Translations under genes and position numbers: made by a program
Source: Hirundichthys speculiger
Taxonomy: Eukaryota > Chordata > Actinopteri > Beloniformes > Exocoetidae
Direction of reading: 5' to 3'
Length of the DNA stretch: 64,000 nt
NCBI GenBank assembly: GCA_018398805.1
Contig: JAGFBZ010002245.1
Location: forward strand, 2,070,001-2,134,000
Part shown: in pieces, positions 55,201 through 64,000 of the stretch
Position numbering within the stretch: position 1 is the first letter of the stretch
Layout: each line of letters starts with the position of its first letter
Notes under the pieces: model-generated
The model's database searches: none
Told to the model about the DNA's origin: nothing
The model's input: only the letters and a program-made list of their open reading frames with translations

Positions 55201-58200
55201 AGGAGATCATTGAAGGTAGAGAGGAATGGCCTGTTCTGACAGCATTTGGCTGCTCATTTGATCATTATGGTAACATAAATAAAAACCGCCTGGACAAAGA
55301 CTACTTGTATAAATGGTTGGAAATGATGGACAAGAAGGAGCATAAGCCCTTATAACTGAGTTTAAATAGTTGAGTACAGACCTGGCTGTCACTTCATACG
55401 CAGCCTTTATGATTTAGACTTGATTTAGGCAGCCAACATAATTCAACAAGTAATGGAGTGGTTATTATTTATTAAACATTATACTGCTACATTTTGGACT
55501 ATCTTTGTACACAATGTGTAGAGGGAGACCTGCTAGTGGAACTTTGCAGTGGTCAAGGTATCTCCACCAGAAGTTGGGTAATACAGCTCGACACAACTGA
55601 GACACTGATGCAGCCTCAGGGGACAAAAGATCCAACCATGAAACCTAAGTTTCTTGCATCCTTTGTTGGGTTAATAGTTGAACCGGTGATTTCTATGTAA
55701 TTATTGTGCTGGACAGACAGAATGCTGGGGTGATCAACTGATCAATCTTAGAGAGGTTTAGTTGAAGATGGCATTCCTTCATCTATGCAGAAATATTGGT
55801 GAGACAATTGGTGCAGAGATGCCAGCTAAAAATTGTTTGGACATCTGGTGAGAAAGTAAGTACAGTTTGGTGTCAACCATATAAAAGTGATGTAAGAACC
55901 CATGTGACTAGCTGACCATCGAGGTGGTGTACACAGCAAAGAGAAGAGGTCCCAGTACTAAGCCTTGGAGTAACCAAGAAAAGAGGTTTTGGGATGTCAA
56001 TGATTATCCTTCCCATAATTCTTTGAAAGAGCAGTCACAGAGGTTTTATTTAAACTAAGAGATTTACAATGTAAAAAAGGTGAAAAGGGGTCCAATAAAA
56101 TGAGATCAGATAACTGAACCAAGATTCATGGGCAGCAATAATTGCTTTCTCTAAGATCATTGCTCATATCTTTTCTCTCTGGCATCAAGTTAACACACAA
56201 TTGAATTCACTGGGCCAGCAAACTGGTAAAACCTATGCTTTTATAGGGACTGAATTTCTATCTAATTTCAAAACCTTGTAAAGACCATATTATGATTATT
56301 ATTGTTATTATTATTATCATTATTATTATTTCCTGATTTTAAAACCTGAGAAGTGAGAGAGACTGAACTTTTTTTCATACAACTGTAGCCCTTAACATAT
56401 TTAATGGCTCATGGCTTGTTCCTCTTCAGATCAATATCAACAAATATTCTATGAGCTCCTGAGTTGCTGCAGACATCAATAATGGATTTAACTATGATGT
56501 GTATCTTTGTACGTTAAGCTTTTGGTATTTTAGAGACTACTGACAAATGGTCAGTTGACTGAGTGGACATGAATCAGTGGGTAGAGCAGGTCATCTTCCA
56601 ACCAGGTTGGTGATTTGATCCCCAGCACTGAACCCCTCAATATCTTGTTAAGCTCGTCAGTGGTAATATACAGTATACAAAGTGTACATGCAATCAGATG
56701 GGTTTTTATGATTTTGCCTTTACATACCACCATAATGGATTTGAAATAAAAACAAACAACATGTGATCAAATTGTAGAGTTTTGGCTTTAATTTAAGAAT
56801 TTATGTGGATACTTCTGTCAGCAGATAGAACAAAAAACACCAGTGAGCCCATCCCACTGGCAGCGATACATGTCCATACCATAAAACTGCTTCTAACATT
56901 TTTGACACATGATGCAATTTGCTTTGGATCATGAGCTGTTTCTTTCCTTCTCCAGACTTTACTCTTTTCATCGTTTGCGTTTATCCTGGTTTCATCTGTC
57001 CAAAGAATCTGATGCTCAACTCTTTTATAGATGTTTCTTGGTAAAGTCCAACTGTCTTTCCTGTTCTCAAATGTTGTCTTGTTGTTAACCACCTGCATTT
57101 ACATTCATGAAAGCGCCTCTTGATTTTAATTGTTGACAATGATACTTTTATCTTCTCCAGAGTATGCTTGACTTCTGTTTATGCATCCATTTTGTGACTT
57201 CAGCTGCATTCTGTGGTCTTTCTAGCCTTTTGATGTTGTTGAGCACAGCAGTGTTTTCTATGTAAGAACATGCCAATCTTTTGATTTGGCTACATCTAAA
57301 AGATTTTTACCTTTCATATATGTTTATATTTCTCTTTCTTATATCTGCTTCATTTGTCTTGAAGTCACAAGGATATGGATCACATCTGGACAATTCTTTT
57401 AAAATGAAGGTGGCTGTAATTCCTAAGAGAAATTACATATTTTTGTGAAAGATCTAAAATGAAACCTGAAAGTCTACATTTTGATCACATTTGAATAGTT
57501 TTATTTCAAATCCATTGTGGAGGCATATAAAGGCAATCTTCTAAAATGAATATATAGGTTTTCTTAAATATTTTAGGTGCTCAAAATGATTAGCCCCCAC
57601 GTGATTTTTCCCTTGGAACATCAGCTGGCTTTAGGTCACTGCTGGGTCTTTCAACAAGACAATGACCATAGCATGCATGGAAATTTGTCCAGGAGGTTTT
57701 AAAGAACTCTAGAATCAAGGTCCTGGAGTTCAGATCTCAGTCCTGTTGAGAATCAGTTCAGGGAGCAAAGGCTAATGTCAATGCTCAGAAACCATTAATT
57801 TGGAGCAATGATCCACAGAAAATGGGCTAAGATCCCTGAAAAGACATGTACCAACTTAGTTACTTGCTAGACTATTGATTACTAATTGTTAGAGGGCTTT
57901 TTACCCTCCACCAAGGAGGTTATGGTTTCGGTGGCGTTGATCTGTCTGTCTGTCTGTCTGTGTACAAGATAAGTCAAAATGTTATGGATGGATTTTGATG
58001 AAATTTTTCAGGAGTTGTCAGAAATGTGAAAATGAAGAACTGATTTCATTTTGGCTGTGATCCGGAAGAAATTCTGGATTCTGGATCACTTTCAAATTTT
58101 CGATAACATTGCAGTCAATGGGGCCGAAAAATTTGTTTCTCAGTATCTCCGTTAATTATTGCCCAAAACTCATGAAATGATTTTGACAAAGGGAACTCTA

Positions 58201-61012
58201 TCAAATTTCAAAGGCTGATCTGGATCTGATCCAGAACGCTGATTTTATCGCAATCTGTAAATCGCTATATGGGGGAATTGTTGCACTTGGCGGAGGTCTG
58301 CGCTCTCTGAGTGCTTTTCTAGTTCTGAATGTGGTGTTGAATTTTTTTCTTGTTTCATTTGAACATATCAGTAAAATATCTTTATTTAGTCTGGTAGGAT
58401 TTTGTTTTTGTTCTTTTAAAAAAACAAACTGAAAACAGTTTTGTTGGAAAATCTATTATTTTGTTTGATTTCATAGAGGCCAATCATTTTGACCTTAATT
58501 GTACATATATAGGTAAACATGGATGAGAAACACCCTCTAAAATATGCTGTAGAACTTGTGCAAGGGTGAAAAGATTCTATGCTAGCGCATTATAGGTGTT
58601 TGTACTCACTTGCCTCCTGATTTCTTTCTTGTCTGCCCATTACCACATCTCTGCCTCTCATAGGTCATTGAAGAGATTGTTGAGATGATGGAGAACTCTC
58701 CGGATCCTGGTGAAACTGAGGAGGAGGATGAAGAGGAGAGCAGCCACTGCTCCTCCAGGACCAGTCCCTCCCTGCTGGAGGAGATCAGGCAATTGTCTCA
58801 GGCCTCCAACAACAACTGCTCTTTTGAAGGTAGACCTGCAGAGCATTCATGCACCTTTTATTTATTTCTTTAAAATGCAACTTAAAAAAGAAATACAACT
58901 CTGTACTAGTCTGTTGTGGTGAAGAGCTAGCACAGCTAAAAAGACAAGGTAACTTCTCACGATACAAGTTGATCTATGTTCCAACCCTCACCTGAGGGCA
59001 TCTTCCTCTGTTTTCTTGCAGGCCTAGGCTTGATGCCCAGCTCAGCACTGGTGGAGCTGCTCCACAGGGTGGAGGTGGCCATCCGGGACTACTCAGAGGA
59101 GCTGGTCAACCAGCTGGCACGGCGTGATGAGCTGGAGTTTGAGAAAGAGATTAAGAACACATTCATCACAGCGCTGATGGAGGTGCAGAACAGGCAGAAG
59201 GAGCAACGAGAAAGCAGCAAACGTCGACGTCGGGACAAGGCCCTGAGCCTGCAGGGAGGGGTGACGCTGTCTGCTAATGGAGAGAACTCCACAGGCTCCA
59301 TGGGCCGCTCAGAGAAGACTGCCACCATGCCTGTCAAGGTGAGAACTTTAACTACTGACTTGTGTCAGTTTTGCTGGAGGGTATAGTTTACACCAATCTC
59401 AAGAAAACGTATATATAATGTACATATGTATATGAATTATAAGTAGGGGAGAGTGAGGTAATGTGAGGTAGTTACTCCCCCCTGCCCTCTAAGCAAGCTA
59501 AATTGATGTGTCTATACAATTAACACATTTTTCTTTAATTTGGGATGTTTCCTAAGGACGGAAATGATCAGAATGTTTGCCAGACTAAAGACGGTGAAAA
59601 TGGGATTGTTTTTATAAAAAGAGGTCAAGTGTCTCATTTTACCCCAGCTATGGGGTAAACTGAGACAAAGCCCAGATTACAAGGGGGGTAAAGCAAGCCA
59701 CCCTGGGGTAAAGTGATCCACTTACTTTTTCCACCACTCTGGAGGTGTGCTGCTTCTTTGTTATAAATCTTAGGAGGCTTGACTTGTCAATATTTCGCTC
59801 CTTTGAAACACATCTTCACTTTCCATCTGTTCAATGGAGGTTCGGCCCCAGGTTGTCTTCCTGTTGTATTTCCTTGGCATGATGGATTTTTCATATTGTT
59901 TAAGACACAAAAAACAAAGCTTATTTTTTGTCTTACTTTGCCTCCAGGGGAAAAGTGAAGCAGTGTCTTACTTTAACCCTCCACCACATTTTTTTTTATT
60001 AAATGTATTTTTGTACAAAACACATGCTTACCACAGCACAGCGGAGTCAGGCTCTTCCTGGCCACGGTGAAAAGGATGAGCCTTGACAATCAGCCACTCA
60101 AATGACCACAGCTGCGTCCTGTTTCTTAGATACAGGGGGTGTCTCACATTACCCAGTGTCTCACAATACCCCATTCTCCCCTATTTATGATATTTACTAA
60201 TGTTGGTGCAGCTACTATCTTGTTGTTCCAGTTGGACAAAGGTGCCAGAGCCAGTAGCTCTTCTCTTCCCTCCCTCTGACTGTAGCATTAATGGATCTAA
60301 GGTCCATTAGCCTCTAAAACATCTTCCAGGAAAGTCTGTGTCCAGTAACAGTTTAGTCTGCTCTGGTTCAGCAACTATTAATGGATTTTTCTTACATGAA
60401 TGCAGCAACTGTGGTTTTATCTGTAAATGCCGGTGAGGCTCAGGTAATGTAACGCCATCAATGTAGATGTTTACTCCTTATACCACAGGTACCCAGCTCC
60501 AGTCCTCAAGGGCCGCTGTCCAGCATGTCTTTGATGTTTCCCTGCTTCAGCACACCTGATTCAAATGAATGTGTCATTAACTGACTTGAGCAGACCTGGA
60601 TGACAAGCTGATTATGATTCATTCATTAGAATCAGGTGTGTTGTGTCAGGGAAACCTCTAAGACATCCAGGACAGCGGCCCTCGAGGACCGAGATTTGAC
60701 ACCCCTGCCTTATAATATGTACTGTTACGTGCAACCCAACACCCCTGTCCCTACAAGAAGTGCTTCAATAATTCAGATAGAACATGTACAAAAACTGAAT
60801 GTATCTGGTGGTAATTCTGAGGAGTAATCAGCTGAGCGGTCTACATTGTGCATCTTTGAGTTTGATCCAATAACTGGGTTTATAGTTATATATATAAAGT
60901 TATAGTATGCCAACGTATGTGTAACTTGCAGCGATTCAGCATGGAGGGACTCTCCAACATCTTGCAGACGGGAATCCGACAGACTTTTGGAAGCTCAGGA
61001 AATGAGAAGCAG
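41053..61012 (+). CDS. fez1: Fasciculation and elongation protein zeta 1, partial (C-terminus beyond window)
   Basis: FEZ1 is a cytoplasmic adaptor that links kinesin-1 to cargo and is needed for axon outgrowth and fasciculation. Coding exons: 41053-41381, 50930-51017, 54922-55008, 58664-58829, 59022-59338, 60932-61012; all phases agree (356 codons). Key segments are FKSMEDLVNEFDEKLNVCF (N-terminal signature), VWDALTDNYI, an acidic region with NEEPLITADQVIEEIVEMM, the coiled coil RDYSEELVNQLARRDELEF through KNTFITALMEVQNRQKEQRE, and RFSMEGLSNILQTGIRQTFG. Compared with human FEZ1 (392 aa), the last roughly 50 residues are missing and should lie downstream of 64000. The start MEAPL rather than a FEZ2-like one supports FEZ1. 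Introns total over 18 kb and are loaded with transposons. There is no sign of decay in the exons. Confidence 0.93.
41390..43680 (+). other. fez1 intron after first coding exon, 5' part
   Basis: Mostly AT-rich, with an (AC)n run at 42402-42421, A-rich tracts at 42482 and 43302-43318, and a GC-richer stretch at 43380-43490. No exon or recognised element. Confidence 0.5.
43680..44545 (-). mobile_element. Degenerate Tc1/mariner-like element
   Basis: TGGCAGCAACACATCTC, CATTCTTGTCTGATATAGGA and GTTTCTGGATCATGTTCAC, and on the minus strand HAKKKTYVNMIQKHHCLIW near 44340 (Tc1 linker region), identify a common fish DNA transposon related to the 26690 copy. Frames are broken. Confidence 0.65.
44880..46030 (-). 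mobile_element. Retroelement-like repeat carrying an unknown ORF
   Basis: On the minus strand it runs from about 46030, through a 156-codon ORF and about 0.65 kb of 3' sequence, to GACAATAAATTTGATTC and a (GATTCT)n tail at 44880-44903. The 3' 0.6 kb is shared with the shorter copy at 4701-5280, which lacks the ORF. Shared 3' ends with variable 5' ends and tandem-repeat tails indicate LINE-dependent copying. The sequence is notably GC-rich at 45190-45440. Confidence 0.55.
45549..46019 (-). CDS. Unrecognised 156-aa putative membrane protein in a repeat
   Basis: ATG at 46019 to the stop at 45549. The N-terminal 70 residues are soluble-looking, with two Cys (PSCPDGTEPAGY...WRLSCQAPLF). There is one strong membrane segment at about residues 76-97 (FGFMIIGFLLFGVGGYLMY), followed by a basic RKIKH stop-transfer and a C-terminal heptad-like helix (VSAETVKRDEMNRKLDVIHG, then QMHELMGKLDHNLGSLHAIL) ending NGHE. 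It has no reverse-transcriptase, gag or transposase motif. The frame is fully open, codon use looks protein-like, and it starts 30 bp from the divergent MADF ORF. It could be a passenger gene, an ORF1-like protein of a retroelement, or a captured host transcript. I do not recognise the family. Confidence 0.5.
   Translation of the reverse strand: MDLVSWSLNAIDQIFSTRRESIGEPSCPDGTEPAGYVQDPWRKWRLSCQAPLFIEDAEDVYIFGFMIIGFLLFGVGGYLMYRKIKHTDAAIPVLMSVCVEVSRAVSAETVKRDEMNRKLDVIHGVNHRQLQMHELMGKLDHNLGSLHAILRENGHE
46050..46340 (+). CDS. MADF/Myb-like protein of a Harbinger-type transposon
   Basis: 96 codons. After a basic Ser/Lys/Glu-rich lead (KRPPSLESRKRRKECIEEMR) comes NPHLYDSRSPHYKDSTYSS, SWMEIGMNVGLD and VRKWKNTREKF, the core of a MADF DNA-binding domain. 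In PIF/Harbinger elements such a protein accompanies the transposase and targets it to the ends and nucleus. The domain is complete but the usual C-terminal tail is missing. It lies about 55 bp from the proposed right end of the element. The start codon may be provided by junction sequence and is uncertain. Confidence 0.7.
   Translation: MRLQKHTDRTKSSEDQIEGQELTEKRPPSLESRKRRKECIEEMRKNPHLYDSRSPHYKDSTYSSNSWMEIGMNVGLDTAETVRKWKNTREKFSKFS
46410..46950 (+). other. fez1 intron, nothing recognised
   Basis: A further GAGAGTATACACGGCCC motif at about 46450 resembles the element end and may mark the real terminus. Otherwise no recognised feature. Confidence 0.35.
46950..47712 (-). mobile_element. Tc1-like DNA transposon, 5' half
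   Basis: The minus strand at 47607-47413 reads TANLLECSHTTISRIYRQW followed by KKEKISSN, a typical Tc1 helix-turn-helix. Flanking it are CACCACCACCAGACTGTACC, CATCTGAATGTCGCAGC and the terminal GGTGTACCTAATAAAATGGC at 47677. Frames are broken and the catalytic part is absent or decayed. Confidence 0.75.
47712..49810. other. fez1 intron, nothing recognised apart from simple repeats
   Basis: T-rich tracts near 47762-47790, and a stretch at 49380-49460 (GTGTGCACCAATGACTG, CACCTGTGTCTAATCAGC) that resembles a retroelement end but was not classified. Confidence 0.4.
49216..49248. repeat. (AT)n microsatellite
   Basis: About 16 uninterrupted AT dinucleotides. Confidence 0.95.
49815..50170 (-). mobile_element. 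LINE-derived fragment
   Basis: CTTTTCAGCTTTTCTCTTC, AGGGGTCACCACAGCAAAT and TTCATGTCCTCTTTCATTAC, then CATCCATAAATCTTCTC, form a widely dispersed fish non-LTR 3' segment. It is CT-rich on the plus strand and contains no usable ORF. Confidence 0.6.
51435..52844. mobile_element. Fold-back repeat, copy B, with 34-bp perfect hairpin
   Basis: The ends are GGGCCCTATCTTG (51435) and its inverse CAAGATAGGGCCC (52832-52844). Near the left end is an array of CCCAATA/CCCATTA units (51461-51482). The centre is a perfect inverted repeat: arms 51644-51677 and 51679-51712 with one base between. Imperfect pairing continues outward through GCGGTACCTG / CAGTACCGC and GCGCTTTCCACAAA / TTTGTGGAAAGCGC. To the right lie unrelated insertions. 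It sits inside the piggyBac-like element. No transposase. Confidence 0.8.
52160..52790 (+). repeat. Copy of the 57890-58325 repeat, split by an insertion
   Basis: 52170-52315 (AAAAAGTTATGGATAG, TTCAGGAGTTTTCAGAATG, TTTTCGATAACATTGCA) and 52665-52765 (AATTTTGTTTCTCAACATC, ATTATTGCCCACAGCTC, ACTGAAAACCTCTATTGCG) together match 57965-58210. About 0.35 kb of unrelated DNA starting TGTTAGTTG and ending near ACAACACGG lies between them. The insert is not classified. Confidence 0.65.
53593..53662 (+). mobile_element. tRNA-like SINE head or tRNA pseudogene
   Basis: GGTAGCGCAGTGGTTAGGGC is a good A-box-containing tRNA 5' half, and the later TTTTTCAACTCCCGGC is a decayed B-box region. The central part does not fold into a clean cloverleaf, so I do not call a functional tRNA. 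Confidence 0.5.
54393..54545 (-). mobile_element. L2-type LINE 3' end
   Basis: (AATTC)n, then ATTTTATTTGTATAGCATC, CTCTAGGCGCTTTATAGAG and CATGACTCCCGAGCAAATA. It is the same 3' terminus and orientation as 23085 and is truncated after about 150 bp. Confidence 0.85.
55010..56790 (+). other. fez1 intron between exons 54922 and 58664, 5' part
   Basis: At 55920-55975, AGAAGAGGTCCCAGTACTAAGCC resembles a decayed L2-type 3' segment. An (ATT)n stretch is at 56295-56330. No coding exon was identified. Confidence 0.4.
56793..57100 (-). mobile_element. Tc1 transposase fragment
   Basis: The minus strand reads QILWTDETRINANDEKSKVW and later MVWTCIAASGMGSLVF, the Tc1 blocks around the first catalytic Asp and the G-rich strand. 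The rest of the transposase is decayed. A plus-strand fragment near 57650 (FQQDNDHSMH) belongs to another copy. Confidence 0.8.
57580..57860 (+). mobile_element. Tc1 transposase fragment, plus orientation
   Basis: CTTTCAACAAGACAATGACC reads FQQDNDH in one frame, followed by sequence resembling the segment up to S-P-V-E-N-Q (57740). Frames are broken by several stops. Confidence 0.5.
57890..58325 (+). repeat. Dispersed teleost repeat, near-complete copy
   Basis: It begins ACCCTCCACCAAGGAGGTTA, passes (TCTG)n, TTATGGATGGATTTTGATG and CGATAACATTGCAGTC, and ends GGCGGAGGTCTGCGCTC followed by TGAGTGCTTTTCTAGT. A second, interrupted copy is at 52160-52790. No ORF or long terminal repeat; class unknown to me. 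Confidence 0.7.
59446..60181 (-). mobile_element. Pogo-derived MITE, 736 bp
   Basis: It starts GGGGAGAGTGAGGTAATG after TA (59444-59445) and ends ATACCCCATTCTCCCC before TA (60182-60183). Its left about 310 bp match 34863-35165, and its right part matches 36845-37400 of the pogo element, including a remnant of the HTH_psq coding region. The transposase middle is absent, with a second smaller deletion near 59817. This is a classic internal-deletion derivative. Confidence 0.9.
60484..60707. mobile_element. Fold-back hAT-type MITE, 224 bp
   Basis: The two halves are inverted copies: CTCCAGTCCTCAAGGGCCGC against GCGGCCCTCGAGGACCGAG, and AGCACACCTGATTC against GAATCAGGTGTGTTG. CCTTATAC (60476-60483) and CCTTATAA (60708-60715) are a near-perfect 8-bp target duplication. 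No coding capacity. Confidence 0.88.
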
Positions 61013-61019
61013 GTAAAGG

Positions 61020-61980
61020 TCAACGGTACCACCCTGGTGGTAACCTTTTACTGTTACTCAGGTTATATTGTCTTTATTTTTATTATACCTCCTAATTTCT
61101 GGTATGATGAGTAACCGTGACAAAAAAAAAAAAAGTTTATATTTGGGACGGGCTGATTGAGCTTAAGAAAGTAAAAAGGAGATGAAAAAAAAAACACAAA
61201 TAAACAAATCAGACACATCCACATAGATATGTTGATCAATGGAACCTGAAAGGGTGGTTTGATCCGTGTTGGTTTAAAGTCAGATATTTATTTTTTTATT
61301 CATTTTTTTATTTTTTATTTATTTATTTATTTTTTATTTTTTTTTTTTATTTTTTTTTTTACAAATGTCTTAAATCCTGCCACAAGATACCACTGATCTA
61401 CACTGGCCAGCCATCCTAATTATTTTCCTCTCAGCTTCAAAGATTTAGCCTTGTTCCTTTGTATTTGATTTTGATTTACAGGGATCGGTACCAGCAGAGA
61501 CAGATGATTCCATTGGATAGACATACAAACAGCCAGAGAAACATGGCATGTAACACAGGCATACTAACTACAATAAAAAAACAAAGTCTTCCAGGGTTAT
61601 CATGTTAAAATAATAACTGGAATTGAAATCAACCAAATTAATCCAAGATGGATTTATGGGGTGCATGCTGCAGGGGTCCAATCCTGAAGCCAAACCTGGG
61701 TTGAAGACTTGGCGCTGATTTCCTGGTCTTTAGGTTTTTGCCCATTGAGTCAGGCCTGTCCAATCTGAACAGGTTACACGAGGCAACCTTTGTGTGGACC
61801 CACCACCCACAAGAGGTCCTGTAGGGCTTTGGCATATTGTGGACTGGGTCAAGGCCTTAGAGGTCTAATCCCAGGTTGCTAAGAGTAGCAATGAGGACCT
61901 AGAACATCATTTCACTGGTGAGGAAGGAACTCAAACTACCTAGCTTCACTGAAGTCATCAGGGTGGCATTTTTCTTCAAT
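61020..61980 (+). other. fez1 intron after exon 60932, nothing recognised
   Basis: It includes an A/T-only stretch at 61282-61362, (ATTT)n-like. No match to the expected last FEZ1 exons (YLNTVIPYEKK-like) was found here or anywhere up to 64000. Confidence 0.5.
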
Positions 61981-62135
61981 GGTTTTTTTTTAATGCCCTG
62001 CTATGGACTAGTGACCTGTCCAGGTTGTACCCCTGCTTTTTTCCCAAAGAGCTGGGATAGACTCCAGCAGATCCCCGTGACCCTGCATAGGGTTAAGTGG
62101 GCATAGATAATGGATGGATGGATGGATGGATGGTT
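61980..62135 (+). mobile_element. Retroelement 3' end with (GGAT)n tail
   Basis: GACTAGTGACCTGTCCAGG, AGCTGGGATAGACTCCAGC and GTGACCCTGCATAGGGTTAA, then AGATAATGGATGGATGGATG, form the well-known fish retroposon terminus. Only the last about 150 bp are present. Confidence 0.8.
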
Positions 62136-64000
62136 TTAAATGATTAACCTGCAACACATCCAGAGGACTCATCAGCTATGTCTGGCATCCCAAAAGTGCC
62201 TTCCTCTGCTTTGACCCCCTCTACATACCTCCTGCAGCTTTGGAGCCCAGGTGGGGTCCCTGCTTTTCACCTGTGGCCAGTGATTTGTCTTTGAGTGTCC
62301 TTAGATTGTGGCATCTAATGCCTACTTACCCAAGGAGCTTTGCTGCTGAAATGGCTACAAAGCCTCTGTACCCTATTTGGGCACACCTTCACTTTCCAGC
62401 CTCTGCTCCTCTGCTTCAGCTGTAAGATTGGAGTATGACAGCTTTTTACACTCAGGGGCTTCATTGGCTGCAACCTCTCAGAGGACTGTCAGCTCGGTGA
62501 TGTAAGTGTGCTGGCACGAGTTGGATCAGAGGACCAGACCTAATTGTAGAGTGGTTGCTACGATCTCTGGAGGGAAAATGAGCCTGTGACATAGATCCAC
62601 TCGCATGTCCCAGTGCCTGGCTGCACTCAGTGGCCCGCATCCATTAAATGTGAGCAGAACAGATTTGTGCCTAAATGTGATGTTTGGACTATAAAATGCT
62701 TGTTTAGTTATTAAAGGGTTATTAAGTGTCCTGAGACAGTGATTAATAACAAAGGAAATCAGCAAAATTGATAAATTGAAACAGGGAACCACCTGGTGTT
62801 CCGGAAACTGACTAACCGGCACAATCAGTCTCAGACTGGCTGTTGTTTTATGCCTGTGACCAGGTGTGGCGCTGTGGAGCAACAGAGAAGGAATGAGTCC
62901 GACTACAGACCTTGTCACTGAAAAAATATGTTACAAATGTGCAAAATAATGACAAACAACTTCTCTCATTAAAATGTATCAATCTATTAACACAAGTATT
63001 AAAGATGAACAAAATCACATGGATTGAGATTCTGATATTTATTAAGTTATATTCGCACTAAACTAAACATAAGCAGACAAAGCATGAAATTATATTATTT
63101 ACATATATATATTGTATCTACTGTATGTATGATAGGAAACGCAGATGTGTGTTTATGTGTGTGTGTGAGAGACAAGATGGCGACCAGTCCTCGTGGTGGC
63201 TATGACACACTGAGATCAGCTGAAGGCCAAAAGATCCTAAGAAATCTGAGGCCTTATGGCCAAGATCCAATACAATTTGTGGTTAGCAAGATAAAAGAGA
63301 GAACAAAGAACAGAGATTAAAATCAAACAAAGCTATAGGCTTCTCTCTACCAACAACGGCTACTCTCTTTCACCAGAGATGCACCAATGTGAAGCCACCT
63401 TCACCATGCATGCTCTGATTATTGAACCGTTGTTTTCTGTGGTGAGAAATGCATCAAAGTGATCAAATATTACAGTGGGACCGATGGTCCAAATCTGAAT
63501 GTGTGCTACCCAAATAAAATGAAATTTACAAAACAAATCCAAAATAAGCTCCGCACAGACGCAAAAGCCTCTTATGTGGATCACTCCAGAAGTGATGAAG
63601 GGAGTGTGGACCTCAGGAGGAGCACACTTGATTTATGTTGGGATGGATGGGGCAGGGATGAAACATTCATTCACTGCTGGTAATCCATCTTCAAGCGGGT
63701 CCCTTGTCCTCTCTGTCTGTCTCCTGGAAGTGGAAGATAAGGGAATGCAACGTCAATGGCAGCCAAGCTGTCCTTCCGGATTGTCTGAAGCCATTCATGC
63801 CATCGGGTATGGGTACGAGTGCCTTTTCTGCACATCGGTGCTTTGGCAGGTCATGCCATTAATGAATTGTGACCGGATGGGATGTGCTGGTATTGCTAGA
63901 TGAGGCAGGCTCTCTGCTGGTGGTTGATCATGCTGTGGTTTGAGCTGGTAATTTTTGGCCTTTAAAGCTGGCAGGATCAGGACAGATGTTATGCCTTGGC
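62136..64000 (+). other. fez1 intron, 3' edge of window, no gene recognised
   Basis: Several frames of 60-130 codons occur (the longest on the minus strand at 62918-62526 and on the plus strand at 63574-63903), but none shows a recognised motif, and their codon patterns do not look selected. A short TA/TG-rich stretch lies at 63095-63170. Confidence 0.45.

Noticed and set aside
41053..61012. FEZ2 as the identity of the second gene
   Set aside because: The MEAPLVCLDEEFEDLRP start, the DNYISTWDGPN context and the RFSMEGLSNILQTGIRQTFGSSG segment fit FEZ1 better than FEZ2.
62526..62918. 130-codon minus-strand ORF in the last intron
   Set aside because: No recognisable motif, no splice context on that strand, and composition like its non-coding surroundings.

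Overview
The window is nuclear DNA from a vertebrate, almost certainly a teleost fish. Two multi-exon genes with GT-AG introns are recognisable by protein similarity, and nearly all of the remaining sequence is a dense patchwork of repeats typical of fish genomes: Tc1/mariner, hAT, pogo, piggyBac-like and Harbinger-like DNA transposons, L2-type and other LINE fragments, and fold-back MITEs. Nothing bacterial or viral, and no CRISPR array, was seen. I cannot name the species.

Region 1 (1-22304) holds a complete plus-strand gene, cfap58 (CCDC147), a cilia/flagella coiled-coil protein. I could trace 18 coding exons from an ATG at 187 to TAA at 22304. Their lengths sum to 2595 nt (864 codons plus stop), close to the mammalian protein of about 870 aa. 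Exon 1 contributes only two codons. Two RFX X-box-like motifs lie just upstream, as expected for a ciliary gene. One intron (2605-3903) appears to be GC-AG. The introns carry many transposons, including a hAT transposase gene split by a Tc1 element, L2 reverse-transcriptase fragments and a fold-back THAP element.

Region 2 (22305-about 32200) is intergenic. It contains a long L2-type 3' region, a 617-bp hAT MITE with a perfect 8-bp target duplication, and a 28S rRNA pseudogene in two collinear pieces separated by about 0.9 kb of GC-rich sequence and abutting a pogo fragment.

Region 3 (about 32250-64000) is the 5' and middle part of a plus-strand fez1 gene (fasciculation and elongation protein zeta 1, a neuronal kinesin adaptor). 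A likely non-coding first exon (about 32250-32529, with a short uORF) is followed by coding exons at 41053, 50930, 54922, 58664, 59022 and 60932. About 356 codons are present; the last roughly 50 residues are expected beyond the window. Its introns carry a 2.5-kb pogo transposon (34863-37406) and its internally deleted MITE (59446-60181), a 1.62-kb Tc1 element with 213-bp inverted repeats and a transposase broken by one stop codon, a Harbinger-like element with a MADF ORF, a 156-codon membrane-protein ORF that I do not recognise, and a nested piggyBac-like/fold-back insertion.

The best candidates for something undescribed are (i) a fold-back repeat family (7650-7950 and 51435-52844) whose central palindrome and left end change sequence together from copy to copy, and (ii) the unknown membrane ORF at the 5' end of a retroelement-like repeat (44880-46030).
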